Assembly: GCA_009908735.1 (NCBI GenBank)
Contig: JAAAOR010000014.1
Coordinates: 1-5,543, forward strand
DNA: 5,543 nt
Source: Spirochaetota bacterium
GTDB lineage: Bacteria > Spirochaetota > Spirochaetia > DSM-27196 > PWMO01
Reading direction: 5' to 3'
Below, piece after piece: positions 1-5,543 of the stretch. The first letter of the stretch is position 1. Every line of letters starts with the position of its first letter. The notes under the pieces are model-generated. The model made no database searches. It was not told the DNA's origin and saw nothing but the letters and a program-made list of their open reading frames with translations. The translations under genes were made by a program, and so were the position numbers.

Positions 1-269
1 GCGCCTCCGCGCGAGGTATCCTTGTTAAGAAGCACGACTTGAACGACATCGCCGATCTCCGGGAGCTCATCGAACTCCTCGGTCGCAATTCGACCCTCCG
101 ACTTGTATCCGATGTCTACAAATACCTGCTCTGAACCAACCTGTACGACGGTACCCTCTACGATCTGGCCCACTTCGAGTTGATCAAGCGGTTTGAGAAA
201 CTCTTCTTGGAGTTCCTCCTGAAGAAGTGACTTCATAGTCTCACTCTGTTGTGGGTCGTTATCACTCAT
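1..269 (-). CDS. rpsA: 30S ribosomal protein S1, N-terminal part (cut by the left window edge)
   Basis: The visible 89 codons encode the N-terminus of ribosomal protein S1, the multi-domain RNA-binding protein that helps the 30S subunit engage mRNA. After a short acidic, helical leader (about residues 12-31) comes the first S1-type OB fold, starting near EVGQIVEGTVVQVG (residues 35-48) and running through VFVDIGYKSEGRI and the GDVVQVVLL strand. The remaining S1 domains lie beyond the window. The ATG at 269 lies inside the end of cmk in the pattern ATGAGTGA, an 8-base overlap in a different frame, which suggests translational coupling. An AGGG 5 bases before the ATG is a modest ribosome binding site. 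A second Met at residue 12 (position 236) is a possible alternative start. The location directly after cmk is a widespread bacterial arrangement and supports the call. Confidence 0.93.
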   Translation of the reverse strand, partial: MSDNDPQQSETMKSLLQEELQEEFLKPLDQLEVGQIVEGTVVQVGSEQVFVDIGYKSEGRIATEEFDELPEIGDVVQVVLLNKDTSRGG

Positions 270-930
270 GATTACCCTGCAACTCCTGAATGTATTGCTG
301 TCTCTGGATAGTATCCAACACTTTCTCACAAACTTCATCGATGGTCAAGCCCGATGTATCCACGAAAACGGCGTCGGCTGACCGCCGCAACGCGCCGGCG
401 TGCTTTTCTCGGTCGCGGGCATCCCGTGACTCTATGCCTGCTTGTATATCCTCGAGGGATTCGTCGGTAAGGCCCTGCTCGTATCGCCGGCGCGCCCGAG
501 TCTCCACGCTTGCGTCAAGATAGACCTTTACCTCGGCGTTCGGGAAGACCACGGTTGTGATATCCCGTCCCTCGACTACCACGTCGCGCTCGGCGGAGAG
601 CTCCCTCAGTCGGTCGTTGACGCAGTCTCTGACTTCAGGCACGGCGGAGTGTCGCGATACCCAGGCGTTGACTGTATGACTGTAGAGTACACGCTCGGCG
701 GGTGCACCCTCGACACGAACCGCTCCGGCGTCTACATAGACGTCCATATCGTGGGCAACGCGAATGATCTGCTCGGTGTTATTTGGATCGTCGGCCTGAT
801 CCAAGACCTTCCAGGTTATGGCGCGGTACAGCGCACCGGAGTTCACGTAGAGGAAACCGAGCGAATCGGCTACGTACTTTGCAACGGTGCTCTTGCCGGT
901 GCCGGCGGGCCCGTCAATCGCTACGACCAC
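262..930 (-). CDS. cmk: Cytidylate kinase (CMP/dCMP kinase)
   Basis: This cytoplasmic enzyme transfers phosphate from ATP to CMP or dCMP, feeding pyrimidine recycling. The 222 residues match the usual length of about 220-230. Visible landmarks are the P-loop GPAGTGKST (7-15), the nucleotide-binding NSGALYRA segment (30-37), GRDITTVVFPNAEVKVYLDA (121-140), and the lid region with the Arg-rich RARRR stretch (145-149) and RDARDREK (169-176). Compared with the E. coli enzyme recalled from memory, the CMP-contacting Arg181 and Asp185 correspond to Arg169 and Asp173, but Arg188 corresponds to Lys176. The start is GTG at 930, chosen because a strong GGAGGAGGAGGG sits 4 bases upstream and the P-loop begins 6 codons later. 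It overlaps the end of rluB by 17 bases and the start of rpsA by 8. A stop in its frame at 961-963 rules out a long N-terminal extension. Confidence 0.95.
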   Translation of the reverse strand: MVVAIDGPAGTGKSTVAKYVADSLGFLYVNSGALYRAITWKVLDQADDPNNTEQIIRVAHDMDVYVDAGAVRVEGAPAERVLYSHTVNAWVSRHSAVPEVRDCVNDRLRELSAERDVVVEGRDITTVVFPNAEVKVYLDASVETRARRRYEQGLTDESLEDIQAGIESRDARDREKHAGALRRSADAVFVDTSGLTIDEVCEKVLDTIQRQQYIQELQGNHE

Positions 931-1720
931 GTTGCCCTCCTCCTCCAGCCGCCCGGCTTTTTAGCCCCCGGCCGCGGCTCCCGGCCTGGGAAAAAAACCA
1001 CGCTACTTCCTGCTCGCTGAGCTCGCGATAGCCTCCGGCACGGGTGCCCGTGAGGCGCACCGGACCGATTCGGATTCGATGCAGCCGCTTTATCTTGAGC
1101 TTTCGCGCGAGAAACACACTCCGGATCTCGCGGTTCTTGCCCTCTTCGAGGGTCAGATGGACCTTGCGGCCGTTCTGAAACTCAAATGACTTGAGCGTGT
1201 AGACGGTGTCCTCGACGCGTATACCGTTGCGGTACTCCTCGAGCATATCCCGCGGTACCGGGTCCTTTGTCTCGACGATGTACTCCTTCTCCACGCCGGA
1301 GGAAGGATGCATGACCGCGTCGGCAAACTCCCCGTCGTTCGTCAGAAAAACCAGCCCCGTGGACATGAAGTCCAGCCGTCCCACCGTAAAAAGCCGAACC
1401 GGAACATCACTTTTGACCAGATCCACCGCCAGCGGCCGTCCTTCCGGGTCGCGGTTCGAGCAAAGCACTTTGGACGGCTTGTTCAGCGCGAGATAGTACT
1501 TTTGTCGCGTGATGTGCACCTCGCGACCGTCGAAGTACACGCGATCATCCGCTTCTACCTGCGTCCCCTGCTCGGTAATCACCGTGTCGTTTACACGAAC
1601 GCGTCCCTGCGCGATGAGCGCCTCGCTCTTTCGCCGCGAGGCGATGCCGCTGCGGGCGAGGTAGACATGGAGGCGCATGGGCCACTCGTACGATCGTTTT
1701 CCGCTTGCGGGTCTAGCCAT
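914..1720 (-). CDS. rluB: 23S rRNA pseudouridine synthase, RluB/RsuA family
   Basis: The 268-residue product belongs to the RsuA/RluB/RluE/RluF family, which isomerises a specific uridine in rRNA to pseudouridine; RluB acts near position 2605 of 23S rRNA. An S4 RNA-binding domain opens the protein (MRLHVYLARSGIASRRKSEA, from residue 15). The catalytic motif VGRLDFMSTGLVFLTNDG follows, with the catalytic Asp at residue 117, then the family motif EGKNREIRSVF (193-203). The tail after about residue 245 is Gly/Arg/Ser-rich and basic and looks disordered. The ATG at 1720 was chosen because it overlaps the scpB stop by 8 bases (ATGGCTAG) and is preceded by AGGACAGG. Longer starts exist in frame at 1750 (ATG) and 1753 (TTG), and a shorter one at 1678. 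RluB rather than another subfamily is inferred from length and the neighbouring scpA/scpB, a frequent association. Confidence 0.9.
   Translation of the reverse strand: MARPASGKRSYEWPMRLHVYLARSGIASRRKSEALIAQGRVRVNDTVITEQGTQVEADDRVYFDGREVHITRQKYYLALNKPSKVLCSNRDPEGRPLAVDLVKSDVPVRLFTVGRLDFMSTGLVFLTNDGEFADAVMHPSSGVEKEYIVETKDPVPRDMLEEYRNGIRVEDTVYTLKSFEFQNGRKVHLTLEEGKNREIRSVFLARKLKIKRLHRIRIGPVRLTGTRAGGYRELSEQEVAWFFSQAGSRGRGLKSRAAGGGGQRGRSD
935..946 (-). promoter_or_regulatory. Strong ribosome binding site of cmk inside rluB
   Basis: On the minus strand the bases read GGAGGAGGAGGG, with an AGGAGG core ending 5 bases before the cmk GTG start at 930. It is the strongest Shine-Dalgarno sequence in the window and decides the cmk start. 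It lies wholly within the Gly/Arg-rich tail-coding end of the preceding pseudouridine synthase gene, so that stretch serves both as code and as initiation signal. Confidence 0.8.
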
Positions 1721-2252
1721 CGAGTCTGAACCTGTCCTCTTCAACCTCATCAAGTCGCGGGAGCTCCGCGATGCTCTGGAGGTGGAACTGTTTTAGGAAC
1801 TCTCGCGTCGTTCCGTATTGAACGGGTTTACCGGGTGCGTCTTTGCGTCCGGTTTCCTTTATGAGACCGCGCTGTAGCAGCAGCCGGATCATATTGTCGG
1901 CGGATACGCCGCGGAGATTCTCGATCTCCCCCCGGGTAATGGGCTGTGCGTACGCAACGATGGACAATGTCTCAAGCGCCGCTTTGGAAAGCCGTGCGTC
2001 GCGACGCTTACCGTAGTGATCCTTCAAATGCTCCCATAATGCTCGCTTTGGTGCAAGCCCTACCCCGTCCTCGAGCCGGGTGATCTCGATTCCCCGATGG
2101 TCGCTCTCATAGTCCTCTTCGAGGGCTGCAAGAACGCGCCGAACCACCTCGCTGGAGAGCCCACTGATGGTCACCAGCCGGCGCTCGTCAACCGGTTCTG
2201 ACTCGAGGTAGAGAATAGCTTCTATCAGTGCCTTTTCCTGCGTCAATTCCAT
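1713..2252 (-). CDS. scpB: Segregation and condensation protein B
   Basis: ScpB is the winged-helix kite subunit that dimerises and binds ScpA in the SMC-ScpAB condensin, which compacts and separates daughter chromosomes. The 179 residues fit the family's normal size. An N-terminal winged-helix domain (about 1-80) starts with ALIEAILYLESEPV. A second one carries the family signature, with RLSKAALETLSIVAYAQPIT (87-106), RGEIENLRGVSADN (107-120) and the glycine-containing GRKDAPGKPVQYGTT stretch (135-149). The ATG at 2252 overlaps the scpA stop by 10 bases and starts directly at the family N-terminus. The frame runs upstream to 2342, but that extra 30-codon sequence lies inside the scpA C-terminus and has no ScpB character. 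The stop is TAG, overlapping the start of rluB. No smc gene is in the window. Confidence 0.94.
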   Translation of the reverse strand: MELTQEKALIEAILYLESEPVDERRLVTISGLSSEVVRRVLAALEEDYESDHRGIEITRLEDGVGLAPKRALWEHLKDHYGKRRDARLSKAALETLSIVAYAQPITRGEIENLRGVSADNMIRLLLQRGLIKETGRKDAPGKPVQYGTTREFLKQFHLQSIAELPRLDEVEEDRFRLDG

Positions 2253-2968
2253 GAGCGAATACGAATATCTCCGAACATACGATTCTGCAGCAGCCGGATC
2301 CTGCGGGATTTCACCGCCTCGAGGACCGCAAGAAACGCACAAACAACATCCATGATGGACTCGCGTTGCTGAATGAGATCGGTGAACAGGAACTCCCCCT
2401 TGGCCTCGAGGAATTCCTCGATGAGGCTTAGCTTCTCGTTCACCGACACCTCCTCATAGAGGTCGAACACCCGCTCATCCGAGAGCCCCTCCATGATGTT
2501 GGAGAATGACTTGAGCAGATCCCAAACGTCGATACTCACCCACAGGTCATCGTCTTCTGCGAACGGGAGCACCGGCTGCTTTTTCTTGCGCTCGATTATC
2601 CACTCCGATTCCTGCTGCTTCTCGTCCATCAGATGGGAGAGTTTTTTGAAACGTTGGTACTCAATGAGTTTCTGCACCAACTCCTGCCGCGGGTCCTCCT
2701 CGTCATCATCGAGGGCTTCGCCCGGCAGTAGCATCCTCGACTTGATGTAGAGGAGGGTTGCGGCCATAAGGTAGAAGTCGGTGATGTTGTCGAGGTCGAT
2801 ACTCGCCACCCACTCGAGGTACTCGAGGTACTGCCGCGTGATCTCGGCAATGGGGATGTCGTGAATATCGATCTCGGAGCGCTTAATAAGGAAGAGCAGA
2901 AGGTCGAGCGGTCCTTCGAACTGGTTAACTCGAAAGTGCTGTCCCTGCTCCTGCTGTTGTTCCGGCAT
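2243..2968 (-). CDS. scpA: Segregation and condensation protein A (kleisin)
   Basis: ScpA is the kleisin that bridges the heads of the SMC dimer and recruits ScpB, closing the condensin ring on the nucleoid. The 241 residues show the classic N-terminal SMC-neck-binding domain, FEGPLDLLLFLIKRSEIDIH (17-36) and IPIAEITRQYLEYLEW (38-53), then a helix ending TLLYIKSRMLLP (71-82). An acidic linker follows (87-93), then a charged middle region. The C-terminal winged helix contains FTDLI, FLAVLEAVKSRRIRLLQ (212-228) and FGDIRI (232-237). It starts 6 bases after the folK stop. GGAGG lies 16 bases from the ATG, farther than ideal, so initiation may depend on ribosomes finishing folK. The short 9-base tandem repeat at 2813-2830 simply encodes the repeated Tyr-Leu-Glu of this domain. 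Confidence 0.95.
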   Translation of the reverse strand: MPEQQQEQGQHFRVNQFEGPLDLLLFLIKRSEIDIHDIPIAEITRQYLEYLEWVASIDLDNITDFYLMAATLLYIKSRMLLPGEALDDDEEDPRQELVQKLIEYQRFKKLSHLMDEKQQESEWIIERKKKQPVLPFAEDDDLWVSIDVWDLLKSFSNIMEGLSDERVFDLYEEVSVNEKLSLIEEFLEAKGEFLFTDLIQQRESIMDVVCAFLAVLEAVKSRRIRLLQNRMFGDIRIRSWN

Positions 2969-2974
2969 CCGCGA

Positions 2975-3499
2975 TCAGGTTTGTCCTCCACCGCGAGTAT
3001 ACGGCTGCTCGTGGGCGAGGTAAATACCCTGTCCGGAAAGGCTATCCAGATAGGATTGATAGCTTCTCCCGCTTCGGGGGTCGGTAAGAACGGGTTCAAT
3101 ATCGAGGAGGGGCCGTAGCGCGAAGGCGCGCTCGGTGAGCCGTGGATGGGGTAACGTCAGGCCGCTCTTGTCCTGTACGCGGTCTCCGTAGAGGAGCACG
3201 TCAATGTCGAGCGCCCTTGGTCCTTTAGGAATTTCCGCGCTGCGGTCGCGGCCCGCTTCAGCCTCGATACGCTGGGCGGTATCGAGAAGCTCGAGCGGTG
3301 ACAGCTCGCAGCGGCCCGCGACACAGGCGTTCAAAAAAGCCGGCTGTTTCTCGTACTCGAGCGGCTCTGTTTCGTACACCGGGGACGCATGGAAGTCGGC
3401 GAGAGCATCCTCGAGGCGGCGACACGCGAACTCGAGAAGGGCGAGGCGATCGCCGAGGTTGCTCCCGATTCCGAGATAAACCCGTGCCGGCTCCGACAT
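2975..3499 (-). CDS. folK: 2-amino-4-hydroxy-6-hydroxymethyldihydropteridine diphosphokinase (HPPK)
   Basis: FolK transfers pyrophosphate from ATP to 6-hydroxymethyl-7,8-dihydropterin in the cytoplasm, the step before dihydropteroate synthase in folate synthesis. The 174 residues are close to the normal length of about 160. The protein opens with the typical VYLGIGSNLGDR (7-18) and carries SPVYETEPL (39-47), the pterin-site segment PAFLNACV (53-60) and the HPPK signature KGPRALDIDVLL (92-103). Asp98 and Asp100 there match the two magnesium-binding aspartates of the E. coli enzyme. PHPRLTERAFALRPLLDI (117-134) completes the family pattern. The ATG at 3499 comes 2 bases after the recA TAG, with only a weak, distant purine-rich stretch upstream, so translation is probably coupled to recA. 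No other folate gene is visible, so the presence of the full pathway elsewhere is inference. Confidence 0.95.
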   Translation of the reverse strand: MSEPARVYLGIGSNLGDRLALLEFACRRLEDALADFHASPVYETEPLEYEKQPAFLNACVAGRCELSPLELLDTAQRIEAEAGRDRSAEIPKGPRALDIDVLLYGDRVQDKSGLTLPHPRLTERAFALRPLLDIEPVLTDPRSGRSYQSYLDSLSGQGIYLAHEQPYTRGGGQT

Positions 3500-3501
3500 G
3501 T

Positions 3502-4749
3502 CTAAAAGAGCTCGTCCTCGGCAGGCTCTGCGGCGGTACCCGATGCGCCGTCCGGCACCGACTGAGGCGCGGTCTTGGTATCAGCTTTCGTCTTTGCCTT
3601 AGCGCCACTTCGCTTCGACCCGGAGCTCTCGCCCGAGGCGGCCGAACCTGCCCCGTCGGCGCCGACCTTTCCGCCACCACCGGCGTCAGCCGATGCGGCT
3701 TCGGACTCGGCGGCGTAGCGCTCGGGAAAAATCGCACGCCGAGCCTTGTCTTCGATGTCCGCCGCGATCTCGGGATTCTTGTTGAGAAAGTCTTTGACGT
3801 TCTCCCGGCCCTGCCCGATGCGCTCCTCTCCGTAGGAGTACCAGCTGCCGCTCTTGGAGATGACGTCGTACTTGAGCCCGGCGTCAAGCAGGCTACCCGT
3901 GGCGGAAATGCCCGTGCCGAATATGATCTCCACCTCCGCCTTGCGGAACGGTGGAGCGATCTTGTTTTTCACGATCTTCACCCGAACGCGATTGCCGATG
4001 GCATCGTCGGTTCCCTTGGTGATCGTCTCGATACGCCGAACCTCTACGCGAACCGAGGAGTAGAACTTCAGTGCTTTACCTCCGGTGGTCGTTTCGGGAT
4101 TGCCGAACATCACCCCTATCTTCATGCGGATCTGGTTTATGAAGATCAGGCAGGTGCCGGATCTCGAGATTGTTCCGGTGAGCTTGCGGAGTGCCTGGCT
4201 CATGAGGCGCGCCTGGAGCCCGACGTGGGAGTCGCCCATGTCTCCCTCTATCTCCGCCTGCGGCGTGAGGGCCGCAACGGAGTCAACCACGATGATGTCC
4301 ACTGAGCCGGATCTCACGAGAGTTTCGGCGATTTCGAGCGCCTGCTCTCCAGTGTCGGGCTGGGATACCCAGAGTTCGTCCACGTTCACCCCGAGGGCGC
4401 GAGCGTAGCTGGGGTCGAGCGCGTGTTCGGCGTCCACGAATGCGGCGATGCCGCCCAACTTCTGCGCCTCGGCGATCGCATGCAATGCCAGTGTGGTCTT
4501 TCCGGACGACTCGGGTCCGAAAATCTCCACCACGCGTCCCTTCGGATATCCGCCGAGACCCAGTGCTTCGTCAATCATAATCGAGCCGCTGGGAATGACT
4601 TTGATCCCGCTCGTGTCGGTGCCCTCTCCCATCTTCATGAGCGAGCCCTTGCCGAATTGCTTCTCGATCTGCAGCCGGGCCGCCTCTATCGCTCGCTCTT
4701 TCTCATCGGTCTTTTCGAGATCACGTGTCTCTGTGTCTTTCTTTGCCAT
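3502..4749 (-). CDS. recA: RecA recombinase with a long C-terminal extension
   Basis: RecA forms ATP-dependent filaments on single-stranded DNA and drives strand exchange in recombinational repair. The core is fully conserved: the N-terminal helix with [15 protein letters not shown] (27-41), Walker A GPESSGKT (78-85), [10 protein letters not shown] (104-113), Walker [12 protein letters not shown] (151-161), loop L1 near [12 protein letters not shown] (166-177), loop L2 [16 protein letters not shown] (215-230) and the C-terminal domain to about residue 345. The protein is 415 residues, about 60 more than the usual 340-355. The excess is a low-complexity Ala/Gly/Ser/Lys stretch (roughly 346-405) before a short acidic end, EDELF. 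That end resembles the acidic tail that modulates E. coli RecA. It is the first gene of the operon, with its own promoter and a good AGAGGA ribosome binding site 5 bases before the ATG. Confidence 0.98.
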   Translation of the reverse strand: MAKKDTETRDLEKTDEKERAIEAARLQIEKQFGKGSLMKMGEGTDTSGIKVIPSGSIMIDEALGLGGYPKGRVVEIFGPESSGKTTLALHAIAEAQKLGGIAAFVDAEHALDPSYARALGVNVDELWVSQPDTGEQALEIAETLVRSGSVDIIVVDSVAALTPQAEIEGDMGDSHVGLQARLMSQALRKLTGTISRSGTCLIFINQIRMKIGVMFGNPETTTGGKALKFYSSVRVEVRRIETITKGTDDAIGNRVRVKIVKNKIAPPFRKAEVEIIFGTGISATGSLLDAGLKYDVISKSGSWYSYGEERIGQGRENVKDFLNKNPEIAADIEDKARRAIFPERYAAESEAASADAGGGGKVGADGAGSAASGESSGSKRSGAKAKTKADTKTAPQSVPDGASGTAAEPAEDELF

Positions 4750-4754
4750 ATAAA

Positions 4755-4763
4755 TCCTCTCCC
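4755..4763 (-). promoter_or_regulatory. Ribosome binding site of recA
   Basis: The minus strand reads GGGAGAGGA, then TTTAT, then the recA ATG at 4749, giving a spacing of 5 bases from the AGAGGA core. This fixes the recA start. Its upstream GGG is also part of the 3' arm of the leader inverted repeat at 4761-4799. Confidence 0.75.
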
Positions 4764-4799
4764 GTAGCAGCTGTTCGAGCTTTCATTCTGTCCTACGGG
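4761..4799 (-). repeat. 7-bp inverted repeat (possible hairpin) in the recA leader
   Basis: CCCGTAG at 4761-4767 and CTACGGG at 4793-4799 are perfect reverse complements separated by 25 bases. In the recA transcript this would form a 7-bp stem whose 3' arm abuts and partly shares the ribosome binding site. The loop contains a smaller AGCT-GTTCG-AGCT inverted repeat at 4769-4781. There is no following U-run in either direction, so it does not look like a terminator. A role in controlling recA translation is inference; the pairing itself is seen. Confidence 0.45.
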
Positions 4800-4834
4800 C
4801 AAAACGGGCGTGGTGCTTCACGGCTTTGGCGAAA

Positions 4835-4863
4835 ATATTAACCTCCACCCCGCAGTCGGTCAA
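4835..4863 (-). promoter_or_regulatory. Predicted sigma-70 type promoter of the recA operon
   Basis: On the minus strand a -35 element TTGACC (4863-4858) is followed by exactly 17 bases and a -10 element TAATAT (4840-4835). They match the consensus TTGACA and TATAAT at 5 of 6 and 4 of 6 positions. Transcription would begin about 4827-4830, leaving a leader of roughly 78 bases before recA. No clear SOS operator overlaps it: I looked for CTGT-N8-ACAG, GAAC-N4-GTTC and GTTC-N7-GTTC. Confidence 0.65.
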
Positions 4864-4887
4864 CATGAGCGCCGATACTGTAGGTGT

Positions 4888-5543
4888 ATGGCCATCAAAG
4901 CGCGCGGGACCGGGCCGCAGGGTTTTCTCCTTGCCCTGGCCCTCATAATCGTAGCACAGGCGACGGCGACGCCCACGCCCGCCGACGCCCAAAGTCGTAG
5001 CTGGGAGGCTGTCGCCGAGGCAAGCACTCCCACCGAGGACTCCTTCATCGTCGAGCTCTTGACCAATCTTCCGCTTACCGACGCACTCGCGGTTGCCCGC
5101 GCCCTGCCGCGCCGCGAGAACCCCGACATCGCTGAGCCGCTTCGCGCCCTTCACCGCGGCCCCGGCGCTCATACCCAGCGCGCCGAGCTCCTCTCCCGCG
5201 TCGCCATCAACGCCTTGAACGCTCTGCCCGTAGAGCGCCGCGGCCCCGCACTCGAGGCAAACGCCGAGCTAATCCGCCACTTTCTCGGCGAAAGCGCGCG
5301 CTTTGACTCCCCAATGCTTCGCGCTGCGGTCTGGCAGGCGGCGGCGGCATCGGGCGAGCAGGCCCGGCGGGCTATGCTACCGGCTGCGCGTACGTCCGCG
5401 GCCGCCCTCCATGAGCGTTTCGTAGCGGCGGTCGAAAACCGCGGGGGCGAGGCCGGCCGACAATCGGAGCGGGTGCGTAACCTGCAGCTTTCCTCCGAGG
5501 CACTCGCGTTTTTTTCCTATGCTTCCGCGACTGCGGACGCGAC
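4888..5543 (+). CDS. Ala-rich, probably exported protein of unknown function (cut by the right window edge)
   Basis: I do not recognise this protein. The frame is open for 218 codons to the window end with GC-rich third positions like its neighbours, which supports real coding. The N-terminus looks like a Sec signal peptide: positive charges at Lys4 and Arg6, a hydrophobic core FLLALALIIVA (13-23), then a Pro/Thr/Ala-rich stretch ending in an Ala-Asp-Ala site, with likely cleavage after residue 34. No lipobox cysteine is seen, so a periplasmic or outer-surface soluble protein is more likely than a lipoprotein. The mature part is rich in Ala, Arg, Glu and Leu with amphipathic helical segments, perhaps HEAT-like or coiled helical repeats, but no repeat unit could be fixed. 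The ATG at 4888 is favoured because the signal peptide starts there. In-frame GTG codons at 4810 and 4813 are less likely. Its ribosome binding site is poor (only AGG 3 bases upstream). Confidence 0.72.
   Translation, partial: MAIKARGTGPQGFLLALALIIVAQATATPTPADAQSRSWEAVAEASTPTEDSFIVELLTNLPLTDALAVARALPRRENPDIAEPLRALHRGPGAHTQRAELLSRVAINALNALPVERRGPALEANAELIRHFLGESARFDSPMLRAAVWQAAAASGEQARRAMLPAARTSAAALHERFVAAVENRGGEAGRQSERVRNLQLSSEALAFFSYASATADA

Larger units (their letters stand above)
4750..4887. other. Divergent intergenic region between recA and the secreted-protein gene
   Basis: These 138 bases are the only sizeable non-coding stretch. Leftward they carry the recA promoter, leader and ribosome binding site. 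Rightward, no convincing -35/-10 pair was found. A GATACT at 4874-4879 matches the -10 consensus at 4 of 6 positions and sits so close to the ATG at 4888 that its transcript would be nearly leaderless. A direct repeat of ACGGGC (4795-4800 and 4804-4809) is also present, of unknown meaning. Confidence 0.6.

Noticed and set aside
991..997. Run of seven T (minus strand) near the end of rluB as a possible slippage site making an RluB-Cmk fusion
   Set aside because: In the cmk frame a TAA at 961-963 lies between the run and the cmk start, so a shift there could not produce a fusion.
442..1020. Plus-strand open frame of 192 codons opposite cmk and the end of rluB
   Set aside because: Fully antisense to cmk, no recognisable domain and no supported start.
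2253..2342. Upstream extension of the scpB frame
   Set aside because: It lies inside the conserved ScpA C-terminus and encodes nothing resembling ScpB; the ATG at 2252 gives the normal family length.
2813..2830. Tandem 9-base repeat CTCGAGGTA in scpA
   Set aside because: It encodes the Tyr-Leu-Glu-Tyr-Leu-Glu of the conserved kleisin N-terminal domain and has only two copies.
3298..4305. Long plus-strand open frame of 335 codons opposite recA and folK
   Set aside because: It is antisense to two strongly conserved genes, its product is Arg/Gly-rich without motifs, and such frames are expected opposite GC-rich coding sequence.
4769..4781. AGCT-GTTCG-AGCT as a possible SOS operator
   Set aside because: It fits none of the known LexA box types and lies about 50 bases downstream of the predicted recA transcription start.
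4783..5172. Minus-strand open frame of 129 codons upstream of recA
   Set aside because: It runs through the recA promoter and lies opposite the signal-peptide gene; its product is low complexity with no motif.
451..5256. Marked excess of CTCGAG: 14 copies found by eye, about 2 expected from base composition
   Set aside because: Thirteen of the 14 are in frame as Leu-Glu codons CTC GAG in cmk, rluB, scpB, scpA, folK and the secreted-protein gene, so codon preference explains it rather than a signal motif.
5509..5515. Run of seven T near the right edge as a terminator
   Set aside because: It lies inside the open frame as two Phe codons plus Ser, with no GC-rich stem upstream.

Overview
The window holds conserved bacterial housekeeping genes with moderately high GC. 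Seven genes lie on the minus strand and one starts divergently on the plus strand. In transcription order the minus-strand genes are recA, folK, scpA, scpB, an RluB/RsuA-family pseudouridine synthase gene, cmk and rpsA (cut by the left window edge). Their junctions run from a 6-base gap to a 17-base overlap, so they very probably form one operon with translational coupling. The best guess for the source is a free-living spirochaete, from the character of the ScpA and Cmk proteins, the cmk-rpsA pair and the general gene style. This is inference (about 60 percent), because no similarity search was possible.

Layout: 1-269 is the start of rpsA; 262-930 cmk; 914-1720 rluB; 1713-2252 scpB; 2243-2968 scpA; 2975-3499 folK; 3502-4749 recA. 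The only real intergenic region is 4750-4887. It holds a good sigma-70 type promoter reading into recA (TTGACC, 17 bases, TAATAT), a leader of roughly 78 bases with a 7-bp inverted repeat touching the recA ribosome binding site, and the upstream region of the divergent gene. From 4888 to the right edge a plus-strand frame encodes an Ala-rich, probably exported protein of unknown function, cut by the window end.

Together the minus-strand genes cover DNA recombination and repair (RecA), chromosome condensation with SMC (ScpA/ScpB), folate synthesis (FolK), 23S rRNA modification (RluB), CMP/dCMP recycling (Cmk) and translation initiation (ribosomal protein S1). Such mixed growth-related operons are common in bacteria.

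I found no mobile element, CRISPR array, RNA gene or clear novel system. The points most worth checking are the long low-complexity C-terminal extension of RecA, the recA leader hairpin, the Arg-to-Lys change at a nucleotide-binding position in Cmk, the unfused overlapping cmk/rpsA junction, and the unidentified divergent secreted protein.
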